Below are positions 18,825 through 26,930 of a stretch of 36,789 nucleotides of DNA, piece after piece. A program made the translations under genes and the position numbers. Positions within the stretch are counted from its first letter, which is position 1. Each line of letters begins with the position of its first letter. The stretch comes from Clostridia bacterium 41_269 (GTDB lineage Bacteria > Bacillota > DTU086): the NCBI GenBank assembly GCA_001508005.1, contig LGEZ01000020.1:1-36789 (forward strand), read 5' to 3'. Below the pieces are notes generated by a model, which saw nothing but the letters and a program-made list of their open reading frames with translations, was not told where the DNA came from and made no database searches.

Positions 18825-19994
18825 ATGAAACGGAGGAAAAAGATTTACCTGGGACTGGGAATTATAGCCATACTGGCAGTAGGGGCGCTTGTATTTACAA
18901 ACCAGGGGACAGAGGTGGAGACTGTTAGGGTTAAACAGGGTAGTATAACCCGTAAAGTAGTTGATACCGGTTATGTGCAGCCTGTTACTGAATCCAGTTT
19001 ATATGCTACTCAAAATGCCAGGGTGGTTAGAGTTCTGGTAGAAACAGGTCAATCGGTGAAAAAGGGACAAACTTTGGCAATACTCGAAAATAGAGATCTG
19101 GCCATACAAATAAACGAGGTGCGTACTCGGCTGGCCCAGGCGGAAGCCAACGCCAGTAGTATCCGCGCAGCAATGGAGCGTATCCACCTAGAGTTGGAAA
19201 ACGCCCAGGAGAATCTTTCCCGGGTAAAAGAGTTATATATGGCAGGTGCTGCCACCAAAGCAAAATTCGAGGCTGCCCAGTTAAAAGGTGAAACTTACCA
19301 GCAGAGTTTAAAGGAACAGCAGTCCCAGCTGGACAGTATTCTGGCGCAAGTTAGCGGTTTAAGGGAAAATTTAGAGCAACTCACATCCAAAGAGAAGCAG
19401 CTAACGATACGCAGCCCCATTGGCGGTATAATATTGAACCTGCCAATAGAGGAGCATCAGGTTTTGGCTCCCGGTATTCTGTTGGCCACAGTGGCTGACC
19501 CTAATAAGCTTGAGGTCAAGACGGATATCCTGAGTGATGATTTAAGAGAGGTCAAGGTGGGGCAGAAAGTTACTATAACTTCACCGGTATTGGGGGAAAG
19601 AAAATTGGTGGGAAAGGTAAAAGAAATCTATCCTCGGGCAGTAGAAAAGCAATCCTCACTGGGTGTAATCCAGCGCAGGGTGCCGGTTATTATTTCCCTG
19701 AATGATCCGGCTAATTTAAAACCAGGTTACGAAGTTAAGGTGGCAATAGAAACTCTGATCCGTAGCAACGTACTATTAGTTCCCCATGAAGCTGCGCGCA
19801 CCCTGGAGGATGGCCGGAAAGAAGTAATGGCAGTGGTTGACGGGCGAATAAAACGCCGGCTCGTTGAGACCGGAATTAGTGACAATGAGAATATCGAAAT
19901 TATCAGTGGGTTGCAACTGGAGGATGAAATCATTAAAGATGGTAGCTTGGATTTAAAGGATAAAGCGAAAGTTAAGCCGGTTAGGGTGGACTAA
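18825..19994 (+). CDS. HlyD/MacA-type periplasmic adaptor (membrane fusion) protein
   Basis: A 389-residue adaptor that normally links an ABC exporter permease to the outside. It is anchored by one N-terminal membrane segment (residues 7-25, IYLGLGIIAILAVGALVFT). A split lipoyl/barrel-sandwich half motif (GYVQPVTESSLYATQNARVV) comes next, then a coiled coil at about 95-190, then the second half motif (KQLTIRSPIGGIILNLPIEE). A beta-barrel (VGQKVTITSPVLGERKLVGK) and a membrane-proximal domain (GLQLEDEIIKDG) complete it. GGGGAGG precedes the ATG, 12 bases after the permease. The frame is intact although its ATPase and permease partners are broken, so it may be in early decay or serve another transporter. 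Confidence 0.9.
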   Translation: MKRRKKIYLGLGIIAILAVGALVFTNQGTEVETVRVKQGSITRKVVDTGYVQPVTESSLYATQNARVVRVLVETGQSVKKGQTLAILENRDLAIQINEVRTRLAQAEANASSIRAAMERIHLELENAQENLSRVKELYMAGAATKAKFEAAQLKGETYQQSLKEQQSQLDSILAQVSGLRENLEQLTSKEKQLTIRSPIGGIILNLPIEEHQVLAPGILLATVADPNKLEVKTDILSDDLREVKVGQKVTITSPVLGERKLVGKVKEIYPRAVEKQSSLGVIQRRVPVIISLNDPANLKPGYEVKVAIETLIRSNVLLVPHEAARTLEDGRKEVMAVVDGRIKRRLVETGISDNENIEIISGLQLEDEIIKDGSLDLKDKAKVKPVRVD

Positions 19995-20164
19995 AGTGAC
20001 AGAAATAAACGTATTCTTGTTAAAGAACATTCAATGAGATATGGAAGTATATCAAAAGGAGCGTTGAACCGGACAAACTGGTACAATAATTTATGCGATA
20101 GAAAATAGCAATACATCTGACCCTGTTTGTAATTTTGTTAATCTGGCGTTGGGGAGGATATAAT

Positions 20165-21016
20165 ATGAAATTTTTAGCCGCTGCAGTACAGTTGAAAATT
20201 GTGGAAAGGGATCCGGATATAAATCGCTTAAAAGTTAAAGAAGCTGTTGATGAAGCTGCAGGGCATGGGGCATGCTTGGTTGTGCTTCCTGAAACATGGA
20301 CAGCGGGTTTTGGCCCCTCTATAAGCGAACCTTTGACATTTGCGGAAAGAGAAAACGGAGATTCTGTCAACCTTATGAGCAACCTGGCTCGAAAGTATAG
20401 GATATATCTGGTGGGCGGCTCTATCCCGGAGCTAGATGACAGCAACAATGTTTACAACACAGTATTTTTTTTCGGACCAGATGGCGAGAAAATTGGTAAG
20501 TATAGAAAAACTTATCTTTTTTCAACTGGTGAGAATAAAGCTTTTAAACCTGGAAAGGAATTACCTGTTTTCGAAACAGGCATAGGGAAGGTATCCGTAA
20601 TGACATGCTATGATATCCGGTTTCCGGAATTGGCAAGGTATTATGCTCTCAATGGAGCGGAAATAATTGCTGTCACTTCTAATTTTACCACTACTATTAA
20701 CAGAGATTTTCCGAAACCAAAAATTCATCACTGGTCTTATTTGTTATTGGCAAGAGCAATCGAAAACTTTTTATATGTTCTAGCAGCAAACTGCACAGGA
20801 GATGAGGAAAGCAACTATTTCGGGCACTCTTTAATTATTAATCCGTGGGGAGAAATTTTAGATGAGGCAAAGTATGAAGAAAGGATTCTCTACGGGGAAA
20901 TAGATTTGAATTTTGTCCATGAAGTAAGGAAGAGAATGCCGGTCTTTAAGAGCATCAGGCTAGATATATTAAATAAGCTGGGGCAAAGCTCTGGTATTAT
21001 ACAAAAAATAAATTAG
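20165..21016 (+). CDS. carbon-nitrogen hydrolase (nitrilase superfamily), omega-amidase-like
   Basis: A 283-residue cytoplasmic amidase. The Glu-Lys-Cys triad is present: E43 in VVLPETWTAGF, K115 in GKYRKTYLFS, C148 in VSVMTCYDIRFPELARYYAL. The CYDIRFPEL form and the length fit the NIT2/YafV omega-amidase-like branch, which hydrolyses 2-oxo-glutaramate or 2-oxo-succinamate; the exact substrate cannot be told. The start is the ATG at 20165, with GGGGAGG 7 bases upstream; an in-frame TTG-type start 30 bases earlier has no site. The 170 bases before it show no other gene. It stands alone within the repeat-flanked segment. Confidence 0.88.
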   Translation: MKFLAAAVQLKIVERDPDINRLKVKEAVDEAAGHGACLVVLPETWTAGFGPSISEPLTFAERENGDSVNLMSNLARKYRIYLVGGSIPELDDSNNVYNTVFFFGPDGEKIGKYRKTYLFSTGENKAFKPGKELPVFETGIGKVSVMTCYDIRFPELARYYALNGAEIIAVTSNFTTTINRDFPKPKIHHWSYLLLARAIENFLYVLAANCTGDEESNYFGHSLIINPWGEILDEAKYEERILYGEIDLNFVHEVRKRMPVFKSIRLDILNKLGQSSGIIQKIN

Positions 21017-21173
21017 GAAGAGGCTTATAGAAAATTGGGACCTGATAGGTGAGATATGCCCGGGGAGAAAATAATAGTTCCTGATAATGGAACTCTCCAT
21101 GCAAGTGCAGATCCCGGGAGGACGGGTATTCACTAGGGTGGTAGATATATCCAAATATAAGGAGTTTGAATAA

Positions 21174-21205
21174 AAATAGGACCTGAAAGAAGGCCCTATT
21201 ATATT
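21174..21205 (+). terminator. terminator after the amidase gene
   Basis: AATAGGACC and GGCCCTATT form a 9-bp stem with one mismatch around TGAAAGAA, followed by a T-rich stretch. A 28-codon open frame (21087-21173, reading MQVQIPGGRVFTRVVDISKY inside) ends just before it; I could not assign it, and it may be a gene remnant. Confidence 0.6.
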
Positions 21206-21227
21206 TTATGTTCGCTTATTTTTTATT

Positions 21228-21716
21228 TTAGGCAGGTTCTAGTTTGCTTTGTATCTTTCTGATAAGAAATGAGGTTGTGATTCCATATAAAGAATGAATT
21301 CCAAAAAGCCATAAAGCCGATTTGGCTTTTACAGGGCCTTGAATTGTTGGAGCTCTTCTGTTGCCCAAAGATGCAGTGAACATCCATATAATTAGACCAA
21401 AAACAAAACCTGCTGCCAAGTCATTAATTGTTTTTTGTTTTAGATTTTTTTCCTGTTCGGCTGAATTATAATCGCCCATAAGAAGCGCTAAAAGAGAACC
21501 AAAGATACCCCCTATAAGAAAATTGGCTATTGTACCGACAATGTAATTAACTGCTCCCTTTCTTTTTAGCAGGGCTTTTCCTAGGATAAAATCTGTAGCA
21601 ACAGTTATAAGATTGATTTTGGTTAGTTTTAGCTTGTTGGTAATCCAGTTTGAAAGTGTGAGCACTACTGAGCCTATTGCCCCGGCTATGAAACCTATTT
21701 GCAGGTTTTCACGCAT
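21228..21716 (-). CDS. small integral membrane protein of unknown function
   Basis: A 162-residue protein with about four hydrophobic segments: residues 7-25 (GFIAGAIGSVVLTLSNWITN), about 55-80 (NYIVGTIANFLIGGIFGSLL), about 100-118 (AAGFVFGLIIWMFTASLGN) and about 135-152. A basic, Gln/Lys-rich loop sits between the second and third. The pattern resembles small conserved Firmicute membrane proteins (YqhR/DUF-type), but I cannot name the family. No clear ribosome binding site beyond GGAGGAAT upstream of the ATG. It is opposite in direction to the amidase and lies just inside repeat copy B. Confidence 0.65.
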   Translation of the reverse strand: MRENLQIGFIAGAIGSVVLTLSNWITNKLKLTKINLITVATDFILGKALLKRKGAVNYIVGTIANFLIGGIFGSLLALLMGDYNSAEQEKNLKQKTINDLAAGFVFGLIIWMFTASLGNRRAPTIQGPVKAKSALWLFGIHSLYGITTSFLIRKIQSKLEPA

Positions 21717-21750
21717 TTTTATATTATTCCTCCCAGAAATGAGATAACTA

Positions 21751-21910
21751 TATTAGCCTCTTGCAAAATTCTAGAACCCTTAAAAACATTAGGGTTTTAA
21801 GCTTTATTTAAACAGTTGCTTAGGTAGTCCGAAAAAGCCTAATATTTCCAAAGCTGACCTTGTGCTATTTTTTTCCCTTTTAACTTCCGTTAGTTTTGCA
21901 AATTGCCTAT
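21751..21910. mobile_element. short repeat element, copy B
   Basis: Direct copy of the element at 15603-15894 with the interior reduced from 162 to 30 bases. Left end, internal AAAACCCT-like hairpin, right end and the TTGCAAAA-containing imperfect inverted ends are all conserved. The two copies have the same orientation and bracket the decayed exporter, the amidase and the membrane protein. Confidence 0.65.
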
Positions 21911-21982
21911 TTATCTTTTTTATTATAACACCAACAGCAGCATTTAATACTACAAGCCTGCATTTAACAGGATTTGAACAAT

Positions 21983-22005
21983 GGGTATAATTTCTGCTTA
22001 TACCC
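21983..22005 (+). promoter_or_regulatory. palindromic candidate operator upstream of yeiH
   Basis: GGGTATAA, 7-base spacer TTTCTGC, TTATACCC: a perfect 8-bp inverted repeat. It includes the perfect -10-like TATAAT (21986-21991) and contains T-N11-A spacing typical of LysR-type binding sites. It lies about 95 bases before yeiH, which is cotranscribed with a LysR regulator. Confidence 0.45.
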
Positions 22006-22098
22006 CCTTTAAAAATACCAATTACCCCCAGATGCCGGAGCTGATTTATAATATTTCTCGAAAAGAAAAAACAGCAAAGAGAAAGGAGGCAGTAAATC

Positions 22099-23151
22099 AT
22101 GGCAAAAGCTTTATCTGCCGGAGAAGCTAAACAAAAAAGCTTTTTGGACAGTTATGCTAAACTGGTACCTGGAGTTTCCCTCTGCTTCATTATAGGGATA
22201 ATATCATACTTTTTAGGTAAAGAATTTCCCATTGTGGGTGGGGCAGTTTTTGGGATAGTTTTAGGTATGGCACTGAAAAACACATTTTCAATCCCGGAAA
22301 TCATGCAGGCAGGAATAAATTTCACAGCCAAAAAAATATTAAAGGGAGCTATAATTGTACTGGGAGCCGGGCTCAGTCTGGGGCAGGTGTGGAAAACGGG
22401 CATTGAGTCCCTATCAGTTATGATCTGCACTCTGACAGCTGCATACGCCGCCGCCTTTTTATTCAGCAGGCCCTTACATGTTCCTGAAAACTTAAAGCAC
22501 CTCATAGGTACGGGTACAGCCATCTGCGGAGCTTCAGCCATAGCTGCCGTTGCACCCATTATAGAAGCTGATGAATCTGAAATAGCTTATTCCATTTCCA
22601 CAGTGTTCTTCTTCAATGTTCTTGCAGTGCTCATATTCCCAGCACTGGGACACCTGCTGGGGCTTAACGATTACGCCTTCGGTCTTTGGGCAGGAACAGC
22701 GGTAAACGATACCTCATCGGCGGTTGCCGCAGGATACATATACAGCGACAGAGCAGGGGAATATGCAACCATAGTAAAGCTTACAAGAACCACCATGATC
22801 ATACCCATAGCCCTGCTCTATGCCGCCTATATAGCTTCTAAAAAGAAAGCCGAAGCAAAACGAACAGGAACCTCCTTTTCCATGGCAAAAATTTTCCCCT
22901 GGTTCATTCTGGGCTTCTTAGGGGCTTCCCTTCTTAACACCATGGGACTGTTCAATGAAGCTTTTGTCTCCGGCGCAAACTGGCTTGGAAAATTCATGAT
23001 TATAATGGCACTGGTAGCAGTAGGGCTGCAGGCTGATTTGAAGCAGATGCTGAAAACAGGGATACGCCCCATAGCTTTAGGAATGATAGTCTGGTTCGTT
23101 GTTTCAGCGGTAAGCCTAATAGTTCAGCACTACGTCTTCGGTCATCTGTAA
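22099..23151 (+). CDS. YeiH/UPF0324 family membrane protein, putative sulfate or sulfonate-linked exporter
   Basis: A 350-residue protein with about ten membrane segments, inner membrane. Family signatures visible are KILKGAIIVLGAGLSLGQVW, the conserved re-entrant-like stretch HLIGTGTAICGASAIAAVAP, and FGLWAGTAVNDTSSAVAAGY. The final helices include MIIMALVAVGLQADLKQMLK. The family (Cons_hypoth698) is regulated by LysR proteins in other bacteria and has been linked to sulfur compound export, but transport has rarely been shown. AAAGGAGG precedes the ATG. The LysR gene follows at 14 bases, so they form an operon. Mature and intact. Confidence 0.9.
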   Translation: MAKALSAGEAKQKSFLDSYAKLVPGVSLCFIIGIISYFLGKEFPIVGGAVFGIVLGMALKNTFSIPEIMQAGINFTAKKILKGAIIVLGAGLSLGQVWKTGIESLSVMICTLTAAYAAAFLFSRPLHVPENLKHLIGTGTAICGASAIAAVAPIIEADESEIAYSISTVFFFNVLAVLIFPALGHLLGLNDYAFGLWAGTAVNDTSSAVAAGYIYSDRAGEYATIVKLTRTTMIIPIALLYAAYIASKKKAEAKRTGTSFSMAKIFPWFILGFLGASLLNTMGLFNEAFVSGANWLGKFMIIMALVAVGLQADLKQMLKTGIRPIALGMIVWFVVSAVSLIVQHYVFGHL

Positions 23152-23165
23152 GGGAGGAAGGAAAA

Positions 23166-24098
23166 ATTAGATCTTCCAAGTTAATGATTTTTACTGCAGT
23201 GGCAGAAAATAAAAGTTTTTCCAAAGCTGCAAGGGAGCTTTATATTTCACAGCCTGCAGTAAGCCTTAGTATTCAAAAACTGGAAAACGAACTGGGAGTA
23301 ACGTTGTTTAACCGAACTGAACATGGGGTAGAGCTCACCCATGCAGGAATGGTGCTATACAGGTATGCTCGCAAAATTCTTGATTTAACCACTGAAGCAG
23401 AAACAGAAATAAACAGAATAAACGGCATTATAAAGGGTAAACTTACCATTGGAGCAACGCTAACCATTGGGGAGTATGTCCTCCCCGAAATTATTGGGGG
23501 ATTCAAGCAGCTTTTCCCCGAGGTAGAAATCCTCCTGCACGTACAAAATACAGAGGTTATTGTTGAAGAGCTCCTTGCGGGGCATTACGATCTCGCCCTT
23601 ATAGAGGGACTATGCGACAATCCAAGGATCAAGAAAAAGAAATTCCTGGATGATGAAATCGTTCTTATAGCTTCCACCGAGCATCCTTGGAGCAAAAAGG
23701 AAATGGTAACTTGGGACGAAGTCTGCAAAAGCAACCTCATCCTTAGAGAGCCGGGATCCGGCACCAGGCTGATCACGGAAATGGCTCTATCTCAAGCCGG
23801 CGTTGATATTACAAAGTTAAACATCATGATGGAATTGGGAAGTTCCGAAGCCATTAAAGCTTCGGTAGCTTCCAACCTTGGAGTGGCCTTCATATCGAAG
23901 TGGACCCTGGAAAAGGAACTTAAGCTGGAACTTTTAAAAATAATAAAGATCAAAGATTTTAAGATTCAGCGCAGTTTCAACATCATACTTGACAAAAACC
24001 GAAGCGTTTTAACTCACGCAGCAAAGGAGTTTATCAAATACTGCGAGGGGCAGGGTAAAAAGATAATACATAAAAAGTCAGGAGCCTTCTTTATGTAG
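23166..24098 (+). CDS. LysR-family transcriptional regulator (probable AUU start)
   Basis: A 310-residue LysR protein. The N-terminal winged HTH has FTAVAENKSFSKAARELYIS and QPAVSLSIQKLENELGVTLF. The effector domain begins near residue 95 (GKLTIGATLTIGEYVLPEII) and resembles the CysL/CbbR-like branch. Start choice: the first in-frame ATG (23184) has no ribosome binding site, whereas AGGGAGG (23151-23157) lies 8 bases before an in-frame ATT at 23166. That start gives MRSSKLMIFTAVAE, exactly the usual LysR N-terminal length. No in-frame ATG, GTG or TTG lies between. It probably regulates yeiH and itself through the palindrome at 21983. Confidence 0.85.
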   Translation: MRSSKLMIFTAVAENKSFSKAARELYISQPAVSLSIQKLENELGVTLFNRTEHGVELTHAGMVLYRYARKILDLTTEAETEINRINGIIKGKLTIGATLTIGEYVLPEIIGGFKQLFPEVEILLHVQNTEVIVEELLAGHYDLALIEGLCDNPRIKKKKFLDDEIVLIASTEHPWSKKEMVTWDEVCKSNLILREPGSGTRLITEMALSQAGVDITKLNIMMELGSSEAIKASVASNLGVAFISKWTLEKELKLELLKIIKIKDFKIQRSFNIILDKNRSVLTHAAKEFIKYCEGQGKKIIHKKSGAFFM

Positions 24099-24125
24099 CA
24101 GATTAAAGGGCATTTATTCTGAACA

Positions 24126-24159
24126 TAAAAAGTCCCGGAAAAATTTTCCGGGACTTTTG
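24126..24159. terminator. bidirectional terminator between lysR-type gene and rubrerythrin
   Basis: AAAAGTCCCGGAAAA and TTTTCCGGGACTTTT form a near-perfect long stem with A-run before and T-run after, serving both convergent genes. Confidence 0.9.
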
Positions 24160-24181
24160 CTTAAATATTAACTTTAAAATA

Positions 24182-24718
24182 TTAATAATTTTCGCAGAAG
24201 AGCTCAAAATATGCTTGGGGATGCCTGCATGCAGGACATTCCTTGGGAGCCTCGGCTCCTTCATGAATGTAACCACAGTTGCGGCACTTCCACTTAACTA
24301 CTTCTTTCTTTTTAAACACTTCTCCACTGCGGAGATTATCAAGGAGCTTCTTAAACCTTCTTTCATGGGCTTCTTCTACTTCGCCAACTTCTTTAAAGAA
24401 ATCAGCAATTTCATCAAATCCTTCTTCCCTTGCTACCTGTTCAAATTCCTTGTACATTTTGGTCCATTCATAATTCTCTCCTTTGATTGCTTCTTCCAAA
24501 TTTTTCTCTGTATCTCCTATACCCTGAAGATATTTAAAGGCAAGTTTTGCATGTTCTTTTTCGTTGTCAGCTGTTTCCTCAAAAATGGCAGCTATCTGCT
24601 GATATCCTTCTTTTCTAGCTACTGATGCAAAATATGTATACTTATTCCTTGCTTGAGATTCGCCTGCAAAAGCCTCCCATAAATTCTTTTCTGTTCTTGT
24701 CCCCTTTAAATCCTTCAA
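24182..24718 (-). CDS. rubrerythrin
   Basis: A 178-residue cytoplasmic peroxidase that reduces hydrogen peroxide in anaerobes. The N-terminal diiron four-helix domain has ligands in LWEAFAGESQARNKY (Glu), ETADNEKEHAKLAF (ExxH), and EFEQVAREEGFDEIADFFKE followed by EVEEAHERRF. The C-terminal rubredoxin-like domain has KCRNCGY and CPACRHPQAYFEL, giving the Cys4 iron site. Ribosome binding site GAGGG precedes the ATG. It has its own promoter with an operator-like palindrome (separate entry). Length and residues are complete. Confidence 0.97.
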   Translation of the reverse strand: MKDLKGTRTEKNLWEAFAGESQARNKYTYFASVARKEGYQQIAAIFEETADNEKEHAKLAFKYLQGIGDTEKNLEEAIKGENYEWTKMYKEFEQVAREEGFDEIADFFKEVGEVEEAHERRFKKLLDNLRSGEVFKKKEVVKWKCRNCGYIHEGAEAPKECPACRHPQAYFELFCENY

Positions 24719-24760
24719 AACAGAACCCTCCTTTATTAATGTTACTTATTTTTAAACTCT

Positions 24761-24821
24761 TTATTAGGAATGATTATTAATAAGTTAAAATCATTATATT
24801 ATACAACTTTCATTTTTTCAA
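24761..24821 (-). promoter_or_regulatory. rubrerythrin promoter with PerR/Fur-like palindrome
   Basis: TTGAAA (24816-24821) and TATAAT (24793-24798) with a 17-base spacer on the minus strand. Just downstream, at the expected transcription start, 24761-24783 is TTATTA...TAATAA-type AT-rich dyad containing AATAATCATT, reminiscent of PerR/Fur boxes. Peroxide control of rubrerythrin by PerR is known in clostridia; the operator here is inferred. Confidence 0.55.
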
Positions 24822-24872
24822 CCATAAATTAAGCAGTTATGTTTGTAATTTTTCTATTTATTCTCATTATTC

Positions 24873-25612
24873 TCAGCCAAACATTTCCTGCAAAAAAAGC
24901 ATTGTTATAACACCTAGTATCACACCCAGTGTTGCCTGGGTTTCATTACCATGACTGTGGCATTCAGGAATAATATGATCCGAAACCACATAAATCATGG
25001 CACCCGCTGCAAAGGCAAGGCCAAAGGGAAGTATCCGCTGAGAAAAACCACATAGAGACATCCCCACAACGGCAGCTGCAGGTTCCGCAAGACCCGATAT
25101 AAGGGTAATTCCAATAATTTTCATAGGGGATACTCCCTTTTTAGCAATGGGAGCAGCCACTGCCAGTCCTTCGGGGATATTCTGGGCCGCAATGGCCAAA
25201 GCCAGCATCAGTCCCAGCCCCTCAACCCCCGACACAAGTCCCACTCCTACAGCAAGGCCTTCGGGAAGATTATGGAGAATCACCGCCATGACCATGAGCA
25301 GCCCTTTATCAAAACCCTTTTCCCCTTTGAATTCCCTAGCAAAATGGGGATGGAGGTGGGGAACAGCTTTTTCTATAATGAAAACAAATAATGCCGCTGC
25401 TGTTATTCCCAAAATGGTTTTATAAACTCCTCCCTTTTCCAGAGCCGGTATTATGAGGCTGAAGCACGATGCAAAAATCATAACCCCTGCAGCAAATCCC
25501 AAGAGGGCATCATACAAACTTCCAGGTATTCTTCTAAAAAAAAAAGCACCGGCAGAGCTCCGATCACTGCGGCCAAACCTGCCACAGTACTGACAAGGAT
25601 CTTATACAGCAT
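24873..25612 (-). CDS. ZIP-family metal (zinc) transporter, frameshifted at a poly-T run
   Basis: Membrane transporter of the ZIP/GufA type. The intact C-terminal 214 residues carry the two metal-site helices VILHNLPEGLAVGVGLVSG and IAAQNIPEGLAVAAPIAKKG, a His-rich loop (VPHLHPHFAREFKGEKGF), and a last helix ending in LGVILGVITMLFLQEMFG. The natural start is the ATG at 25612 (MLYKILVSTVAGLAAVIGAL, AAAGGGTG upstream). The frame breaks in a run of ten T (about 25537-25546); eleven T would join it to RRIPGSLYDALLGFAAG. It is either a real loss of function, a slippery or phase-variable tract, or a homopolymer sequencing error. Without the upstream part, a TTG at 25517 with no ribosome binding site would be the only start. 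Confidence 0.82.
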
Positions 25613-25687
25613 AAGTAAACACCCTTTAGTTTTAGTTTATTTATCTCTATCTATCCCCTTTTATCTCCTTTTTATTATGTGCAGGTA

Positions 25688-25726
25688 CAAAAAAGATAAG
25701 CCACCTCCCCTAAAAGAAGAGGCAGC
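25688..25726 (-). terminator. terminator of the homocysteine operon
   Basis: On the minus strand GCTGCCTC (25719-25726) can pair with GAGGTGGC (25700-25707) including two wobble pairs, followed by TTATCTTTTTTG. Confidence 0.65.
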
Positions 25727-25734
25727 ATTAAAGA

Positions 25735-26484
25735 TCACAAGGATACCAGTTCTAAATCGCCCCACGCACCGAGATATTTGTCAAGGACAATAACAATTCC
25801 CAGTATCCCCGGGCTTTTACGGGCTAAGGCAAGAACTTTATTTATATCTTCTTTATTCTCAACGCGATTGCACATGGCTGTGGCATAGGCATCAGCCAGC
25901 ACCGCATCCCTGCATACAACCACCACAGCATCCGCAAGGCCGAAGCTCAAAGAATGCCCCACAGTACCGCTTGAAGTGCACACCCCCATTTTTCCTTGAG
26001 GGTCAAGACGAAGGCCCACCTTTTCTGAAAGAGGAGATTTTCCAGCAAAAACGGAGAGAGTAACTGGCTCATGGGAAAAAAGGAAAATATCCCCACCGTT
26101 TTCCACAATGAGTTTTCTGCATCCTACTTCTTTGAGAATCACTTCTCCCACATGCTGGGAAAACAGCCCCGCCACTGCAGCCATAGGCCCTACCTCTGCT
26201 GCTGCAGCAGCTTCGGCCATCTTCCGAACGCTTAGGGGAGCATTTTCTTTCACAGGATAAGGAACAAGGGATGAGGCAAACCCCTCATCCCCCATTATAT
26301 ATTCTTCCAATTCCCAACGCAGTTTCTTTGTCTCCTTTAAAGCCAGGTCCTCTACTTTTCCCTTATATTTATCATACGAATGTGCATCTAGGGCAATCCA
26401 CAGATCCGTTTCCTTTTCCTGCACCTCGAAATAAACTGCGCCATCCCATCCCATATACCGGCGGTAGGTCCTCTCCTGATACAA
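25735..26484 (-). CDS. UPF0280 (COG2122) protein, homocysteine biosynthesis accessory
   Basis: A 249-residue protein distantly related to ApbE-type flavin transferases. Family marks are MYQERTYRRYMGWDGAVYFE at the N-terminus, PMAAVAGLFSQHVGEVIL, VENGGDIFLFSHEPVTL, GVCTSSGTVGHSLSFGLADA and VLADAYATAMCNRV. COG2122 was shown genetically to be needed for homocysteine synthesis from aspartate semialdehyde and sulfide in methanogens; its chemistry is unclear. The start is the TTG at 26484, with TTTGGAGG 8 bases upstream; earlier in-frame codons overlap the NIL-ferredoxin gene without a better site. Last gene of the SAM-riboswitch operon. Confidence 0.88.
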   Translation of the reverse strand: MYQERTYRRYMGWDGAVYFEVQEKETDLWIALDAHSYDKYKGKVEDLALKETKKLRWELEEYIMGDEGFASSLVPYPVKENAPLSVRKMAEAAAAAEVGPMAAVAGLFSQHVGEVILKEVGCRKLIVENGGDIFLFSHEPVTLSVFAGKSPLSEKVGLRLDPQGKMGVCTSSGTVGHSLSFGLADAVVVVCRDAVLADAYATAMCNRVENKEDINKVLALARKSPGILGIVIVLDKYLGAWGDLELVSL

Positions 26485-26509
26485 AATACCAACCTCCAAA
26501 TTAAACCAA

Positions 26510-26929
26510 TTAAACCCTGCTATTGAAGGCAACATTTATAAGCTGAAGAGGGCAGGCACTGACGCACAGCTCGCAGGCAACGCATTTTTCTGGATCAAAG
26601 CTGAGCTTCCAGGTTTCCCTGTCAAGGCTCAGCGCCCCGGAAAAACAGACTGCTGTGCAGGCACCGCAGTGAACGCAGCGGTCCAGATCCACGAATATCT
26701 GTTGGCTCAAAGGTTTTAAAGTTACTCCCTGTTCCTCAAGAAACCGAATTCCCTTGTCTATGTTTTCCTCCTCGGCCTCCAGCTCTATTAAAAGTCTCCC
26801 TTCCTTTCCCGCAGTGATTACGCCTCTTAGGATATTTACCTTTAAATCATAATCCTTAACCAGATGATAAGTTAGGGGTTTGCCAGAAGTCTCCGGGGGA
26901 AACTCCAATATATAGCGTACCCTTTTCAT
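26510..26929 (-). CDS. NIL domain-ferredoxin (2[4Fe-4S]) for homocysteine biosynthesis
   Basis: A 139-residue protein. Residues 1-78 are a NIL domain (a small ferredoxin-fold module also found on MetN) with PLTYHLVKDYDLKVNILRGV. Residues 80-130 form a two-cluster ferredoxin: CVHCGACTAVC (C85, C88, C91, C95) and CVACELCVSACP (C116, C119, C122, C126). In methanogens the homologous NIL/Fer protein works with the COG1900 enzyme in making homocysteine, presumably supplying electrons or sulfur. The ATG follows the COG1900 stop by one base, so coupling is certain. Confidence 0.92.
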   Translation of the reverse strand: MKRVRYILEFPPETSGKPLTYHLVKDYDLKVNILRGVITAGKEGRLLIELEAEEENIDKGIRFLEEQGVTLKPLSQQIFVDLDRCVHCGACTAVCFSGALSLDRETWKLSFDPEKCVACELCVSACPLQLINVAFNSRV

Positions 26930-26930
26930 T

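Noticed and set aside
20020-20448. 142-codon minus-strand frame over the amidase start
   Set aside because: Overlaps the catalytic amidase frame and its ribosome binding site; no recognisable domain.
21087-21173. 28-codon frame before the amidase terminator as a gene
   Set aside because: No ribosome binding site and no recognisable family; noted only as a possible remnant.
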